Assembly (NCBI GenBank): GCA_028282025.1
Contig: JANQIT010000074.1
Location: 1-64,000, forward strand
Length of the DNA stretch: 64,000 nucleotides
Direction of reading: 5' to 3'
Source of the DNA: Hwanghaeella sp.
Lineage (GTDB): Bacteria; Pseudomonadota; Alphaproteobacteria; UBA8366; Aestuariispiraceae
A program made the position numbers and the translations under genes. Below, piece after piece: positions 30,600 through 40,719 of this stretch; position 1 is the first letter of the stretch, and each line of letters opens with the position of its first letter. A model generated the notes under the pieces. That model was given only the letters and a program-made list of their open reading frames with translations. It made no database searches and was not told where the DNA came from.

Positions 30600-31331
30600 A
30601 TGCCGGCACAGGCGAAACTATCCAGGCGGCCAATGGTTCGCACCCTTCTACCGCCGAAGAACGACGTTATTGTGACATCGGTCGCGGTCGGCCTGAACTG
30701 GACATTGGTGGTGTCGGATGTGGGCGCCGGCGTTGTGCACACTCCCGCTAAGCCAAGCCAGGGATGCGGTCCGGTTGACGGCGCCGGCGTCTTGGCCGGC
30801 CAGCCGCTGCAGAATCTGATCGACCGGATCGACGGCCCGAACCCCATAGAGCAAGCTTTGGGGTTCGCCGCCATAAACGCCTACTGGAACCGATACGACC
30901 TGGATGCGCCAACGGCGAATGGGCTGGACGTTATGAACCCGGCCAGCGACAAAAAGACCGTCGTAGTGGGCCGTTTTCCCGACCTTGATAAAAAACTTCC
31001 CAATGCGGCGGTCATAGAACGGAATCCCCGCCCCGGCGACCACCCGGAAGAGGCGGCCGCGACCCTGATCCCCGATGCAGACCAGCTTGTCATCACCGGC
31101 TCCGCCCTCTCCAACGGATCGCTCGACGGCCTGTTGGCTCTGAGGATAAGGGCGCAGACCGCACTTGTCGGGCCCAGCACCCCGCTATGCCGCGACCTCT
31201 TTTCCTTCGGCATCGGCGCCCTGGCAGGTTTTCGCATCGAAGATCCGGACCGCGCGCTGCGCGCAGTTATCGAAGGTGGCGCGGCCAAGGCGTTGAAGGC
31301 GGCGGGAAAGCCCGTCAGCCTGTACGCGTAA
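30600..31331 (+). CDS. DUF364 Rossmann-like protein (with DUF4213-type N-terminus)
   Basis: LGFAAINAYWNRYDL; VVVGRFPDLDKKLPNAAVIERNPRPGDHPEEAAATLIPDADQLVITGSALSNGSLDGLLAL. Confidence 0.8.
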   Translation: MPAQAKLSRRPMVRTLLPPKNDVIVTSVAVGLNWTLVVSDVGAGVVHTPAKPSQGCGPVDGAGVLAGQPLQNLIDRIDGPNPIEQALGFAAINAYWNRYDLDAPTANGLDVMNPASDKKTVVVGRFPDLDKKLPNAAVIERNPRPGDHPEEAAATLIPDADQLVITGSALSNGSLDGLLALRIRAQTALVGPSTPLCRDLFSFGIGALAGFRIEDPDRALRAVIEGGAAKALKAAGKPVSLYA

Positions 31332-31425
31332 GTCGGAACAGTTCGACCGCTACCGAACCGATCTACTCTCCAGCCCCTTAGAACTCTGCGCATTTCCAGT
31401 CCGGCGAATACGGAGTGACATCAGG

Positions 31426-32685
31426 ATGCGGATCTATTTTGGCTGGTACGCGGTGGCGGCCGCTTTCGTTCTCGCGATCTTCGGATGGGGATTGGGTTTC
31501 TATGGACCGCCGATCTATCTGCAGGCCGTTCTAGACCGGACGGATTTCTCCATCGCAGCCGTATCGTGGGCCGTGACATTTCACTTCGTAATGGGCGCGG
31601 CCATGGTCCTCTGCCTCCCTGCTCTTTATCGGAAACTGGGCGTCGCCACCGTGACCTGCCTAGGTTGTCTCATATTGGTTGCCGGCCTTTTCGGATGGGC
31701 GCGGGCGGACAGTCTCCCATCGCTCTACCTCGCCGCATTTGGAACCGGCTTGGGTTGGGTGACAATGGGGGCCGCCGCACTGAACGCCATAGTCTCACCG
31801 TGGTTCGAGGCACGCCGCCCTCTCGCCCTTTCCATGGCCTACAATGGCTCCAGCCTGGGCGGCGTCGTCTTCTCCCCGCTTTGGGCCATCATGATCGCGG
31901 CGGTCGGATTTGCGGACGCCGTATTCGGCGTCGGCGTCCTGTTGGTCCTGGCCGTTCTCTCTTTATCGCTGACTATTCTTCGGAGAAGCCCGAACGGGAT
32001 GGAGGAAGACAGAGCAAAACAACTAAACCCGCACGCATCGAAGAGAGAAGTAGCGGCAAAAACACATTGCCGTGCATTCCCGACACTTGCGCTTGGGATG
32101 GCGCTTGGTCTGTTCGCACAAGTCGGCTTGATCGCACATCTGTTCTCGGTGCTGCACGATCTAATCGGACATCAACAGGCGGGTTGGGCCCTTAGTCTGG
32201 CAACCGTTTGCGCCGTAGCGGGCAGAACCTTGTGCGGTTGGTTTATGCCGCAAAATACCGACAGACGGCACGTGGCGGCCGCCAGCTATGCCGTTCAGAT
32301 CGTCGGTTGTCTCTGCCTCGGTGCGGGCGTCAATGGCGAATTGCCGCTCATATGGGCAGGCATAGCGCTATTTGGTCTCGGCATCGGCAACGCCACGTCC
32401 CTACCCCCTTTGATCGCTCAGGCCGAGTTCCCGCGCCAAAGCGTAACATCCATTGTCGCACGCACCGTCGCGGCGGCCCAGTTCTGCTATGCCTTCGCCC
32501 CAGCTGCCTTCGGCGCGTTACGTCAATACTGGCATGGATCGGATATCGGGCCGACGACTGCGATTCTGGCGTTCGCCGCCATGGTGAAACTGCTGGCCGC
32601 CGCTGTTTTCCTGTACGGCAGACGCCCTATAGTAGGACCAGAGCCGCAAGACCGAGAAATGCAAAGAAACCGACGACATCCGTGA
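31426..32685 (+). CDS. MFS transporter
   Basis: 12-TM-like hydrophobic protein, MRIYFGWYAVAAAFVLAIFGWGLGFYGPPIYLQAVLDRT, YNGSSLGGVVFSPLWAIMI. Confidence 0.9.
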   Translation: MRIYFGWYAVAAAFVLAIFGWGLGFYGPPIYLQAVLDRTDFSIAAVSWAVTFHFVMGAAMVLCLPALYRKLGVATVTCLGCLILVAGLFGWARADSLPSLYLAAFGTGLGWVTMGAAALNAIVSPWFEARRPLALSMAYNGSSLGGVVFSPLWAIMIAAVGFADAVFGVGVLLVLAVLSLSLTILRRSPNGMEEDRAKQLNPHASKREVAAKTHCRAFPTLALGMALGLFAQVGLIAHLFSVLHDLIGHQQAGWALSLATVCAVAGRTLCGWFMPQNTDRRHVAAASYAVQIVGCLCLGAGVNGELPLIWAGIALFGLGIGNATSLPPLIAQAEFPRQSVTSIVARTVAAAQFCYAFAPAAFGALRQYWHGSDIGPTTAILAFAAMVKLLAAAVFLYGRRPIVGPEPQDREMQRNRRHP

Positions 32686-34042
32686 CCGTCGTCAGGACGA
32701 CCGTCGACCCGATGGCCGGATCGATGTCCAGCCGGTCCAGGACCAGCGGGATCATGGTTCCGGCAAATCCGGCGATCAAAAGGTTGATCACCATGGCCGC
32801 CGCGATCACGCCGCCAATCGACGGATCGGAAAACCATAGCCAAGCCAGTGCACCCATGATGATGGCGAAGACGACCCCATTGGCGCTGCCGACCAGAACT
32901 TCCTTTAGAACGATGCGCATGGCGTTCGCAGGGGTCAGTTCGTTGACCGCGAGCGCACGGACCGCAACGGTCAGCGTCTGCGTCCCCGCATTGCCGCCCA
33001 TCGACGCCACGATGGGCATCAGCACCGCCAGCGCCACGACCTTCTCAATGGTTGCTTCGAAAAGCGCGATCACCAGGCTGGCCAGGATCGCCGTCATCAG
33101 GTTCACGAACAGCCAGGAAAAGCGCAACCGCGTGGTTTCCACAAAATCGGAATAGAAATCGTCCTCCCGCACCCCGCCGAGCTTCAGGATGTCCTCCTCA
33201 TGCTCCTCGTCCAGGACCTCGACGATATCGTCGACCGTAATGACGCCGACCAACCGGCCCGCATCGTCAACCACCGGCGCTTCGACCAGACCGTACTGCC
33301 GGAAGAAAAAGGCCACATCTTCCTGATCCATCGCCACCGGGATCTGCTTGGGCTCCGGTTCCATCACCTCGCCAACGGAAACCGGCCGGCGCGTACTGAG
33401 CAACTTGGAGAGGGGCAGGGAGCCCACAGGCTTCCGGCTGGGGTCGATAACGGTCACATTATAGAAATCGTCCGGCAATTCGCTGTCGTCGGAACGCATG
33501 TAGTCGATGGTTTCACCGACCGTCCAAATCTCGGGAACGGTCACCACTTCGTGCCGCATCAGACGGCCGGCGCTGTCTTCGGGATAGGACAGGGATTGCC
33601 GATAGATCAGCCGGTCATCCGCGGGAAGCGCTTCGAGGAGTTCCTGCTGCTCCTCCTCGTCCAGATCCTCGATCAGATCGACCGCGTCGTCGGTCTCCAG
33701 ATCGTTGACCAGATTCACCAGCTGTTCGGTGTCGAGGTAATCGACAATGTCCTCCCGCACGGAATAGTCCATGTAGGAGAGGATTTCCGGGTCCATTTCA
33801 TGGCCCAGCGCGTCGACCACCGTTTCGCGATCGCCGCTGGTCAGCCGCTCCATAAGATCGGCGATATCCGCGGCGTGCAGCGGTTCCAGAAGCTCGCGGA
33901 TCTGCACCTGGTCGCCGGCCTCGATGGCATCATCGATGGCGTCGGAGACCTCGTCGGTCAGACCGTAAAGTTCGTCGAACGCCTCGTCGGCCTCGGCGCT
34001 CGACAGCTTATCCGTCGCATCGATGGTGTGCGGATCCGCCAT
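32627..34042 (-). CDS. mgtE: Magnesium transporter MgtE
   Basis: CBS domains; NLMTAILASLVIALFEATIEKVVALAVLMPIVASMGGNAGTQTLTVAVRALA. Confidence 0.96.
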   Translation of the reverse strand: MADPHTIDATDKLSSAEADEAFDELYGLTDEVSDAIDDAIEAGDQVQIRELLEPLHAADIADLMERLTSGDRETVVDALGHEMDPEILSYMDYSVREDIVDYLDTEQLVNLVNDLETDDAVDLIEDLDEEEQQELLEALPADDRLIYRQSLSYPEDSAGRLMRHEVVTVPEIWTVGETIDYMRSDDSELPDDFYNVTVIDPSRKPVGSLPLSKLLSTRRPVSVGEVMEPEPKQIPVAMDQEDVAFFFRQYGLVEAPVVDDAGRLVGVITVDDIVEVLDEEHEEDILKLGGVREDDFYSDFVETTRLRFSWLFVNLMTAILASLVIALFEATIEKVVALAVLMPIVASMGGNAGTQTLTVAVRALAVNELTPANAMRIVLKEVLVGSANGVVFAIIMGALAWLWFSDPSIGGVIAAAMVINLLIAGFAGTMIPLVLDRLDIDPAIGSTVVLTTVTDVVGFFAFLGLAALVLL

Positions 34043-34103
34043 ACCAGACTGCCCTAACCTAACGCGCTGCTACGGACACTGGCGTGGCCGCCGCCACCCG
34101 GTC

Positions 34104-36410
34104 CTAGTCCGCCGCGTGCGCCTGCGCGTCGACAACTGCAAGGGCGGACATGTTCACGATACCACGCGCGGTCACCGAGTTTGTCAGGACGTGCGCCGGC
34201 TTGCCCGCGCCGATCAGCATCGGCCCGACCGTCAACCCGTTCGCAAGTTTCTTGACCACGTTATAGGCGATGTTGGCCGCGTCGATGGACGGCATGATCA
34301 GGATATTCGCCTCGCCCTGCAATTTGCTGCCGGGCAGAAGCGTGTCCCGCAAGCCCTGATCGAGCGCGGTATCGGCGTGCATTTCACCGTCCGCTTCCAG
34401 TTCCGGATGATCGCGGTGCAGAATCTCGACGGCGCGGCGCATGCGCTGCGAACAGCCTTCCTGTGAGGAACCGAAGTTGGAATGCGAAAGCAGGGCGATC
34501 TTCGGGTCTATCCCGAAACGCCGCGCTTCCACGGCCGCCATCACGGCCATCTCCGCCAGTTCTTCCGACGTCGGTTCAATTGTCACATGGGTGTCCGCCA
34601 GGAAATAGATCCCCTTCTCCAGCACCATCATGGTCAAGGCCGAGAGGTCCCTGACGCCGTCTTTAAGGCCGATGATATCGCGAACGTGGTCGATATGCCG
34701 GCGAAAGCGTCCGGTGACGCCGCACAGCATGGCGTCCGCTTCGCCGCGTTCCAGCATGATGGAGCCGATGACCGTCGTGTTGGTGCGCACGATGGTGCCC
34801 GCATTCACCGGCGTGACGCCGCAACGGCCGAGCGCCTGCTGGTAGTGCGTGCGGTATTCCGAAAAACGGGGATCGTTTTCCGGATCGCAAAGTTCGAAAT
34901 CCCTGTCCACTTTCAGGCGCAGGCCGAGCTTCTCGATCCGCCGCATCAGGACCTCCCGGCGCGCGATCAAAATAGGCCGGGCGATACCGTCATCGACGAC
35001 GATCTGCACGGCGCGCAGCACCCGGTCGTCCTCGCCTTCGCAATAGACAACGCGTTTCGGCGCTTCGATGGCCTGATCGAAGACCGGCTTCATAACCGTT
35101 CCGGACCGGAACACGAACTCGGACAGTTGTTGCCGGTACGCGTCGAAATCCTCAATGGGCCGAGTGGCCACACCGCTATCCATCGCCGCCTTGGCGATGG
35201 CCGGTGCGATTTCCATAATCAGGCGCGGGTCGAACGGCCGGGGAATGATGCTATCGCGCCCGAAACCGCCGGCCTGCTCGCCGTATGCCTTGGCCACAAC
35301 CTCCGACACTTCCCGGCGGGCCAGGCTGGCGATAGCCTTGACGCAGGCAATCTTCATTTCCTCGTTAATGGTGGTCGCCCCGACATCCAGCGCGCCTCTG
35401 AAGATAAAGGGAAAACACAGGACATTGTTCACCTGGTTCGGGAAATCCGAACGGCCGGTGCAGATGATGGCGTCCTCTCTGGCCTCCTTGGCCAGGGCCG
35501 GGTCGATTTCCGGCGTCGGGTTGGCAAGCGCCAGGATAACCGGGCTTTCCCCCATCTTCTTGACCATCTCGGGCTTGAGAACCCCCGGGCCGGACAGGCC
35601 CAGGAACACATCCGCCTTTTCAATCGCCTGATCGAGGGTGCGCAGATCGGTCTTTTGCGCAAAGACGGCCTTGTATTGGTCCATCTCCTCGTTGCGGTCG
35701 ACATGCACCACGCCGCTGCGGTCGCAGACCAGGATATTCTCCTGCTTCGCGCCCATCGACAGCATCATGTTCAGACAGGCCAGCGCCGCCGCACCGGCGC
35801 CGCTGCAGACAATTTTTATATCCTCGAACTTCTTACCGACCAGTTCCAGTGCGTTATAGACCGCCGCCGCGGCGATGATCGCAGTGCCGTGCTGGTCGTC
35901 GTGGAAGACGGGGATGTTCATCCGCTCCCGCAGCCGGGATTCGATTTCGAAACATTCCGGCGCCTTGATGTCCTCCAGATTGATTCCGCCGAAGGTCGGC
36001 TCCAGCGCGGCCACGACATCACAGAACTTCTCGATATCGTATTCATCCACCTCGATGTCGAAAACATCGACATTGGCGAACTTCTTGAACAGCACGGCCT
36101 TGCCTTCCATCACCGGCTTGGAGGCAAGCGGTCCGATATCGCCCAGGCCCAGGACCGCGGTGCCGTTGCTGATCACCCCGACGAGGTTTCCGCGCGCCGT
36201 CACCGTGGCGGCTTCCGCCGGATCGTCGACAATGGCGTTGCAGGCGGCCGCGACACCCGGAGAGTAAGCCAAACTAAGATCCCGCTGGTTCGCCATCGGC
36301 TTGGTGGCGACAATGCTGAGCTTCCCGGCCGGTTTCATCCGGTGGTAAATCAATGCGTGTTGGTCGAGATCTTCCATTGTTCTTCCCCCTGTGATGAACC
36401 GCGCCCGCAA
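34104..36410 (-). CDS. maeB: NADP-dependent malic enzyme with phosphotransacetylase-like domain (start likely 36377)
   Basis: [38 protein letters not shown]-terminal PTA-like domain ending [14 protein letters not shown]. Confidence 0.95.
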   Translation of the reverse strand: MRARFITGGRTMEDLDQHALIYHRMKPAGKLSIVATKPMANQRDLSLAYSPGVAAACNAIVDDPAEAATVTARGNLVGVISNGTAVLGLGDIGPLASKPVMEGKAVLFKKFANVDVFDIEVDEYDIEKFCDVVAALEPTFGGINLEDIKAPECFEIESRLRERMNIPVFHDDQHGTAIIAAAAVYNALELVGKKFEDIKIVCSGAGAAALACLNMMLSMGAKQENILVCDRSGVVHVDRNEEMDQYKAVFAQKTDLRTLDQAIEKADVFLGLSGPGVLKPEMVKKMGESPVILALANPTPEIDPALAKEAREDAIICTGRSDFPNQVNNVLCFPFIFRGALDVGATTINEEMKIACVKAIASLARREVSEVVAKAYGEQAGGFGRDSIIPRPFDPRLIMEIAPAIAKAAMDSGVATRPIEDFDAYRQQLSEFVFRSGTVMKPVFDQAIEAPKRVVYCEGEDDRVLRAVQIVVDDGIARPILIARREVLMRRIEKLGLRLKVDRDFELCDPENDPRFSEYRTHYQQALGRCGVTPVNAGTIVRTNTTVIGSIMLERGEADAMLCGVTGRFRRHIDHVRDIIGLKDGVRDLSALTMMVLEKGIYFLADTHVTIEPTSEELAEMAVMAAVEARRFGIDPKIALLSHSNFGSSQEGCSQRMRRAVEILHRDHPELEADGEMHADTALDQGLRDTLLPGSKLQGEANILIMPSIDAANIAYNVVKKLANGLTVGPMLIGAGKPAHVLTNSVTARGIVNMSALAVVDAQAHAAD

Positions 36411-36519
36411 TCGGATCTAGAAGTTAACGGAGTGTGCGGGGAAACGCCGAAAAACGAAAGGGTTGTCAGCAAGATAAATCCGCCGCTAACGCTAAAGAGT
36501 GAATACAGCGCGGAACCGG

Positions 36520-37893
36520 TTATGGCCAGATCGGCGGATGCGTTCCCAGCGGAACCGCCGGTTGCGCCCATCGCGCCGGTGTCTCGGATAGAATCGCGGC
36601 ATGACTGGTATGGGTCAATGTCCCAAATCCCGACTGGGCCTCTGTAAGGAATGACGCTGTTTCCCCGTCCGACGGCTCCGGACAGATAGGCCCTTCGGGA
36701 ACCCGTCCCAATCCGTCCAGCCAGCGCGCGGTCGACGCCAGCGCAACGCGGACATGCCAACTGCCGCCTTCCTGCGCCCGCCGCATCAGTCCCGCCATCG
36801 CCCCCAGCGCGATAAAGTAGCCGGACGCATGGTCGAGCGCCTGACACGGCATCGGCTTCGGCCCCTCGACACCGGCGGCCGCGGCCTCCATGTGGTTCAT
36901 GCCCGTGGCGGTCTGGACCAGGGAATCGAAACCGCGCTTGTCCGCCCAGGGGCCCTTGTGACCATAGGCGGACAGGGAGACATAGACGATCCCCGGCCGG
37001 ACCTCCGCGGCCCGCTCCGGCGAAAACCCCCGTGCGGCGATACCGCCCGGCCGGTACCCTTGGATGAAGACATCGGCGTCGCCCAGCAGTCGTTCCAATC
37101 CGGCGCGCCCGGCATCGCTTTCCAAATCCAAATGGGTGGAAAGTTTACCGCGGCCCGTTTCCATCACCAGAACGGGAATACTGGGTAGATAGGGCGATGC
37201 GACCCGCATCACCGTCGCCCCATGGGCCGCCAAGGCCCGGCCGCCCGTGGGTCCCGCGATAATCCGGGTCAGATCCAGAACGCGCACACCGCTCAAAGGG
37301 CGGTCCCCCGGCCCAAAGCCTTGCGCGGGCGCTTCACCGATCCGTTCGATCAGGATCGGTGGGATGTCCGCCTGAGGGTGCGCCAGCCACTCTTCCCGGC
37401 TGCGCATCAGCGCGACCACCAGACCCTGGCTGGACGCTTCCTCCTCGAAATCCGCGCCGCTCCAATCTTGCAGCGCGTCGGCAACGGCCTTCCGGTCGTT
37501 GTCGCAGCCCAGGATGCGCAGAACGCCGTCGCGGTGATGGTCGAAATTGGTGTGCAGACGCACCCAGCGTCCGTCGCCGCATCGATAGGTCCCGGCGATG
37601 GCATCCCAAAGCTCCGGCGCTTCGCCGCCATTCACCCGAAGCAGACGCTCGCTGCGGAATTCCGCTGCGGCATGGCGCATATCGACGGATACAATCTGTT
37701 CGGCACCGGTGCGGAGACGGTGCAGTTCGGCAGCCGCCAGACCGGTTGCGGCAATAGAGGCCTGGGCCGCCTCCCCAACCTTATAGACCGACGGGAGAAC
37801 CGGATCCGCTCCTGTAAGACTAAGCGCGGAGAGAGCTTCTCCCCTCAATTCGAGGAGAGACCAAAGATCGCCGACGGCACCCAAGTCAGTCAT
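36520..37893 (-). CDS. CaiB/BaiF family CoA-transferase
   Basis: LSGVRVLDLTRIIAGPTGGRALAAHGATVMRVASP; DLESDAGRAGLERLLGDADVFIQGYRPG; start MTDLGAVG at 37893. Confidence 0.93.
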   Translation of the reverse strand: MTDLGAVGDLWSLLELRGEALSALSLTGADPVLPSVYKVGEAAQASIAATGLAAAELHRLRTGAEQIVSVDMRHAAAEFRSERLLRVNGGEAPELWDAIAGTYRCGDGRWVRLHTNFDHHRDGVLRILGCDNDRKAVADALQDWSGADFEEEASSQGLVVALMRSREEWLAHPQADIPPILIERIGEAPAQGFGPGDRPLSGVRVLDLTRIIAGPTGGRALAAHGATVMRVASPYLPSIPVLVMETGRGKLSTHLDLESDAGRAGLERLLGDADVFIQGYRPGGIAARGFSPERAAEVRPGIVYVSLSAYGHKGPWADKRGFDSLVQTATGMNHMEAAAAGVEGPKPMPCQALDHASGYFIALGAMAGLMRRAQEGGSWHVRVALASTARWLDGLGRVPEGPICPEPSDGETASFLTEAQSGFGTLTHTSHAAILSETPARWAQPAVPLGTHPPIWP

Positions 37894-37973
37894 ACCGCCT
37901 TGTACCGGCCCACCTTGGCCCCCGGCAAGGAAAAGCAATCTTTCCGTCTGGGCCGTCCAGGCGGGACGGGTGA

Positions 37974-40013
37974 TTAGTACCGGTAGCGCAGCGTGCCTTG
38001 GACACGCCCGTCCATGCCCGCCCCGGCATCCGGATCGCGGGCTCGGAGCCCGTCCAGGATCAGGCTCATGTCCAGCCGGCCGATGTCGTCGCTGTAGCCC
38101 AGGCCCAGGCCCGCCTCCACCTGAGCCGCCGACATGCCGAAGGAGAGGCGCGGTGTGAAGGTGCCCACGATATCCTGCAAGGCCATCCCCTTCACGACAT
38201 TGCCGCGCAGGTTCCATTGTTCGTAATCGTCGCGCCCGACCAGGCTGGTCGCCTCCAGCGAGGCCGTCATGCCCAGGCTTCGCGACGTCCAAGTCGCCCC
38301 GCCGCCGACCTCCGCCGCCACCGGATCGTTGTTCGTCAGGTCCTGGAATTCGAACGTACCCTGCGCCGTCACGAAGGGCGTCAGCAGATTGTTGGGGTTA
38401 AGGGTCAGCGCATAGGCCGCCTCCGCCCCCGTGCGGACCAGACTGGTGTTGGATGTGACGAACTCGGTAAAGGCACCCTGGCTGTCCGTAAAGGAATCCA
38501 CCCGGCGGCGGGACCGCACATAGCCGACCGAACCCGCCACGGTGATTTTATCCAGACGATAGGTCCCCTTCGCCCCGACGCTGAGATAGAGCGTATGGGC
38601 GTTGGGGTTGGACTCCGCGACCGTGGTACTGCGGTTCTGGGACTGGTCGATGCGGCTATAGGTATAGCCGGCGCTGGCGTTCAGCACCAACCAGTCAAAC
38701 GGTGTGTAAACGAAGTACGGGGCCAACGTATAGCCGTCCTCGTCATACCGCCCGTCGTTAAAATCCGTATCCAGGGCGACCGAGGAATAACCCGCGCTGA
38801 CGCCGGCCAGCAGGTCGGTCCGGAACCAATGGTCGATCCCCCCCGACACAGTCAGGATATCGCCGTCGAACCGCTGGTCGTCGCCGGGCAGATTGCGTTC
38901 GTTGGTGAGGCTGGAATAGCCGCCGTATAGCCAGACGTTGGTATCGGTATCGGCTCGCTCCAAGCGCTGGGGCGGGCCCGGCTCCGGGCGGTCGGATTGG
39001 TTTTCCGTCTGGTTGAGTCGCCGGTCCGCGCCCAGGAACGTGTCCAGCGTGTCGCCCTTGGCGGAATCGAAATTCAGCTTGGGCAGCAGGAAGCGCGCCG
39101 CCTCCCGCGTCGTGTTCGCGCCCACCATGTTGCGGCGGGGGGCCTTCTCATCCTCCCGGAGAAAGGCCGAGAGTAGCCTCTCGGAGAACGGATCGTCCCG
39201 CGATACCGCCACCCTCGGCGCGGCGCTGGCCGGTTGCTCAGGCTCCCCAAAGTTCTCAGATCCCGATGGACCGCCGGGAGTCGGCTCAGGCACTCCAGCG
39301 CCGTCCCCTGCGCCTGCGCCGGCCCCTGCACCCACGACGCCGCCGCCGGTCAACAGGTCCACATGCCGCTGAATGTTCTGGGTCGTGAAGCGAGTCTGCG
39401 TCTTGGCTACCGTCGCCGTTAGGACCGGCGCGGCGGAGGAAGGCGTACCCGCGACCGGCGCGGCATCGATCTCCGTCAGGCTGGCGAAGGCGGCGGTGAC
39501 CGTCGCGGAACCGGTACCATCGGCGGTCGCGGTGAACCTGACCTGATTCAACTCGCCCGTGACCGAGTTGACGTTACCGAGGGTCACTGTGCCGCTAAAC
39601 GGGTTGCCCCCTGACGGGAACGCCTGACAGCTCGCCGTCGACGCCGACGTGCCCGGCATGTCGCAGGTTTCGAGAGCGGCAGCACTCGCACTTGTCCCGT
39701 CCCCGACAAAACCCAGAAGTTCGTCGGCATCGGATGAGAAGGTGATCACGTTCGCGGCATTCGAACCTGCGGCCAGGATTTGTCCTGAACCCAGAACCGA
39801 AACTGTACAGACCCTTGTATCCGGATTGAAAACCACAGCGATATTTAAGATTGCATCCGTCGTTGCCGGCAAGCCGGAACAGGCGATCTGCTGCGCAACG
39901 GCTGTTTTCGGTGTGAAAACGGTCCCCAAAAACGCAAGTGAAACTACAAAGAACGCAAAGACCGACGCAAAGATGCGCGTACCCCGTACCATCCTCAGAA
40001 ACCCTCTCACCAC
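37974..40013 (-). CDS. Autotransporter outer-membrane beta-barrel protein
   Basis: Signal peptide; Gly/Ala linker; C-terminal barrel strands NVWLYGGYSSL...FRTDLLAGVSAGYSSV...ending VQGTLRYRY. Confidence 0.85.
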   Translation of the reverse strand: MVRGFLRMVRGTRIFASVFAFFVVSLAFLGTVFTPKTAVAQQIACSGLPATTDAILNIAVVFNPDTRVCTVSVLGSGQILAAGSNAANVITFSSDADELLGFVGDGTSASAAALETCDMPGTSASTASCQAFPSGGNPFSGTVTLGNVNSVTGELNQVRFTATADGTGSATVTAAFASLTEIDAAPVAGTPSSAAPVLTATVAKTQTRFTTQNIQRHVDLLTGGGVVGAGAGAGAGDGAGVPEPTPGGPSGSENFGEPEQPASAAPRVAVSRDDPFSERLLSAFLREDEKAPRRNMVGANTTREAARFLLPKLNFDSAKGDTLDTFLGADRRLNQTENQSDRPEPGPPQRLERADTDTNVWLYGGYSSLTNERNLPGDDQRFDGDILTVSGGIDHWFRTDLLAGVSAGYSSVALDTDFNDGRYDEDGYTLAPYFVYTPFDWLVLNASAGYTYSRIDQSQNRSTTVAESNPNAHTLYLSVGAKGTYRLDKITVAGSVGYVRSRRRVDSFTDSQGAFTEFVTSNTSLVRTGAEAAYALTLNPNNLLTPFVTAQGTFEFQDLTNNDPVAAEVGGGATWTSRSLGMTASLEATSLVGRDDYEQWNLRGNVVKGMALQDIVGTFTPRLSFGMSAAQVEAGLGLGYSDDIGRLDMSLILDGLRARDPDAGAGMDGRVQGTLRYRY

Positions 40014-40489
40014 TCAAGACCGGACAAATCGAAACAGCCGGCATCCAAAGACTTACTGCCCCACTTTCTTCAATCAAAACGAGATTATCTCACTCTGCAT
40101 AACGGAGCTGAAGCACCATCCAGAAGTCGGCATGAAGCACGTGGGGAAAAAGAACCTATCTTAGATATATTGCAGTTTAAACGTAAAAAATCCTTTAAAA
40201 TCAATAATTTATATTACTATATTTTTATATTAAAAATCCTGCGAAACCTGCACACGCGATCTTCCGGGCCTGACGCCGGTGACCTGCCCAAAGTCAGGGC
40301 CCAGAGATTATTCTATTATAGATAGTGATTGAGTTTCGAAGCTGCCTGGACTCCGGATATCGCGTGCGTCGTCCGAACCGGCGCATACCAGCGTATGCAC
40401 AACCCGCGTCACGCAGAAACGGCGTTCAGTTTATCAAGATTGAAGGGACCCGGGCCCCGTACAGGGCGAGAAGACCTTGCAAAAAGGCT

Positions 40490-40506
40490 TGGTGCGGTCG
40501 AGAAGA
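40490..40506. repeat. att direct repeat (distal end of island)
   Basis: tggtgcggtcgagaaga, identical to 55279-55295 (3' end of tRNA-Leu). Confidence 0.9.
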
Positions 40507-40590
40507 GACGGACGATGACTCGACACACAGCCCATAAGATACTGAATTTAATCAAATTATTCCACGAAATCTATAACACAAATAATTCAT

Positions 40591-40625
40591 AACATTAGTG
40601 TATAGCAAAAACCAACACTAATGTT
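40591..40625. promoter_or_regulatory. Perfect 11-bp inverted repeat, putative operator
   Basis: aacattagtgt-atagcaaaaacca-acactaatgtt, about 95 bp upstream of the 40720 gene. Confidence 0.4.
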
Positions 40626-40719
40626 GAAACCGAAACGCTCGAATCCCGCTATATGATCTTGAGTCTCTTAAAACAGCGAAAACTGAAACACCGAAGCCAT
40701 CTAAATAGAGGTAATATTG

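Noticed and set aside
34482-36647. 721-aa plus-strand ORF
   Set aside because: Antisense shadow of maeB; no recognisable protein family.
40325-40592. ORFs crossing the distal att repeat
   Set aside because: Run across the integration junction, low-complexity composition; probably non-coding.
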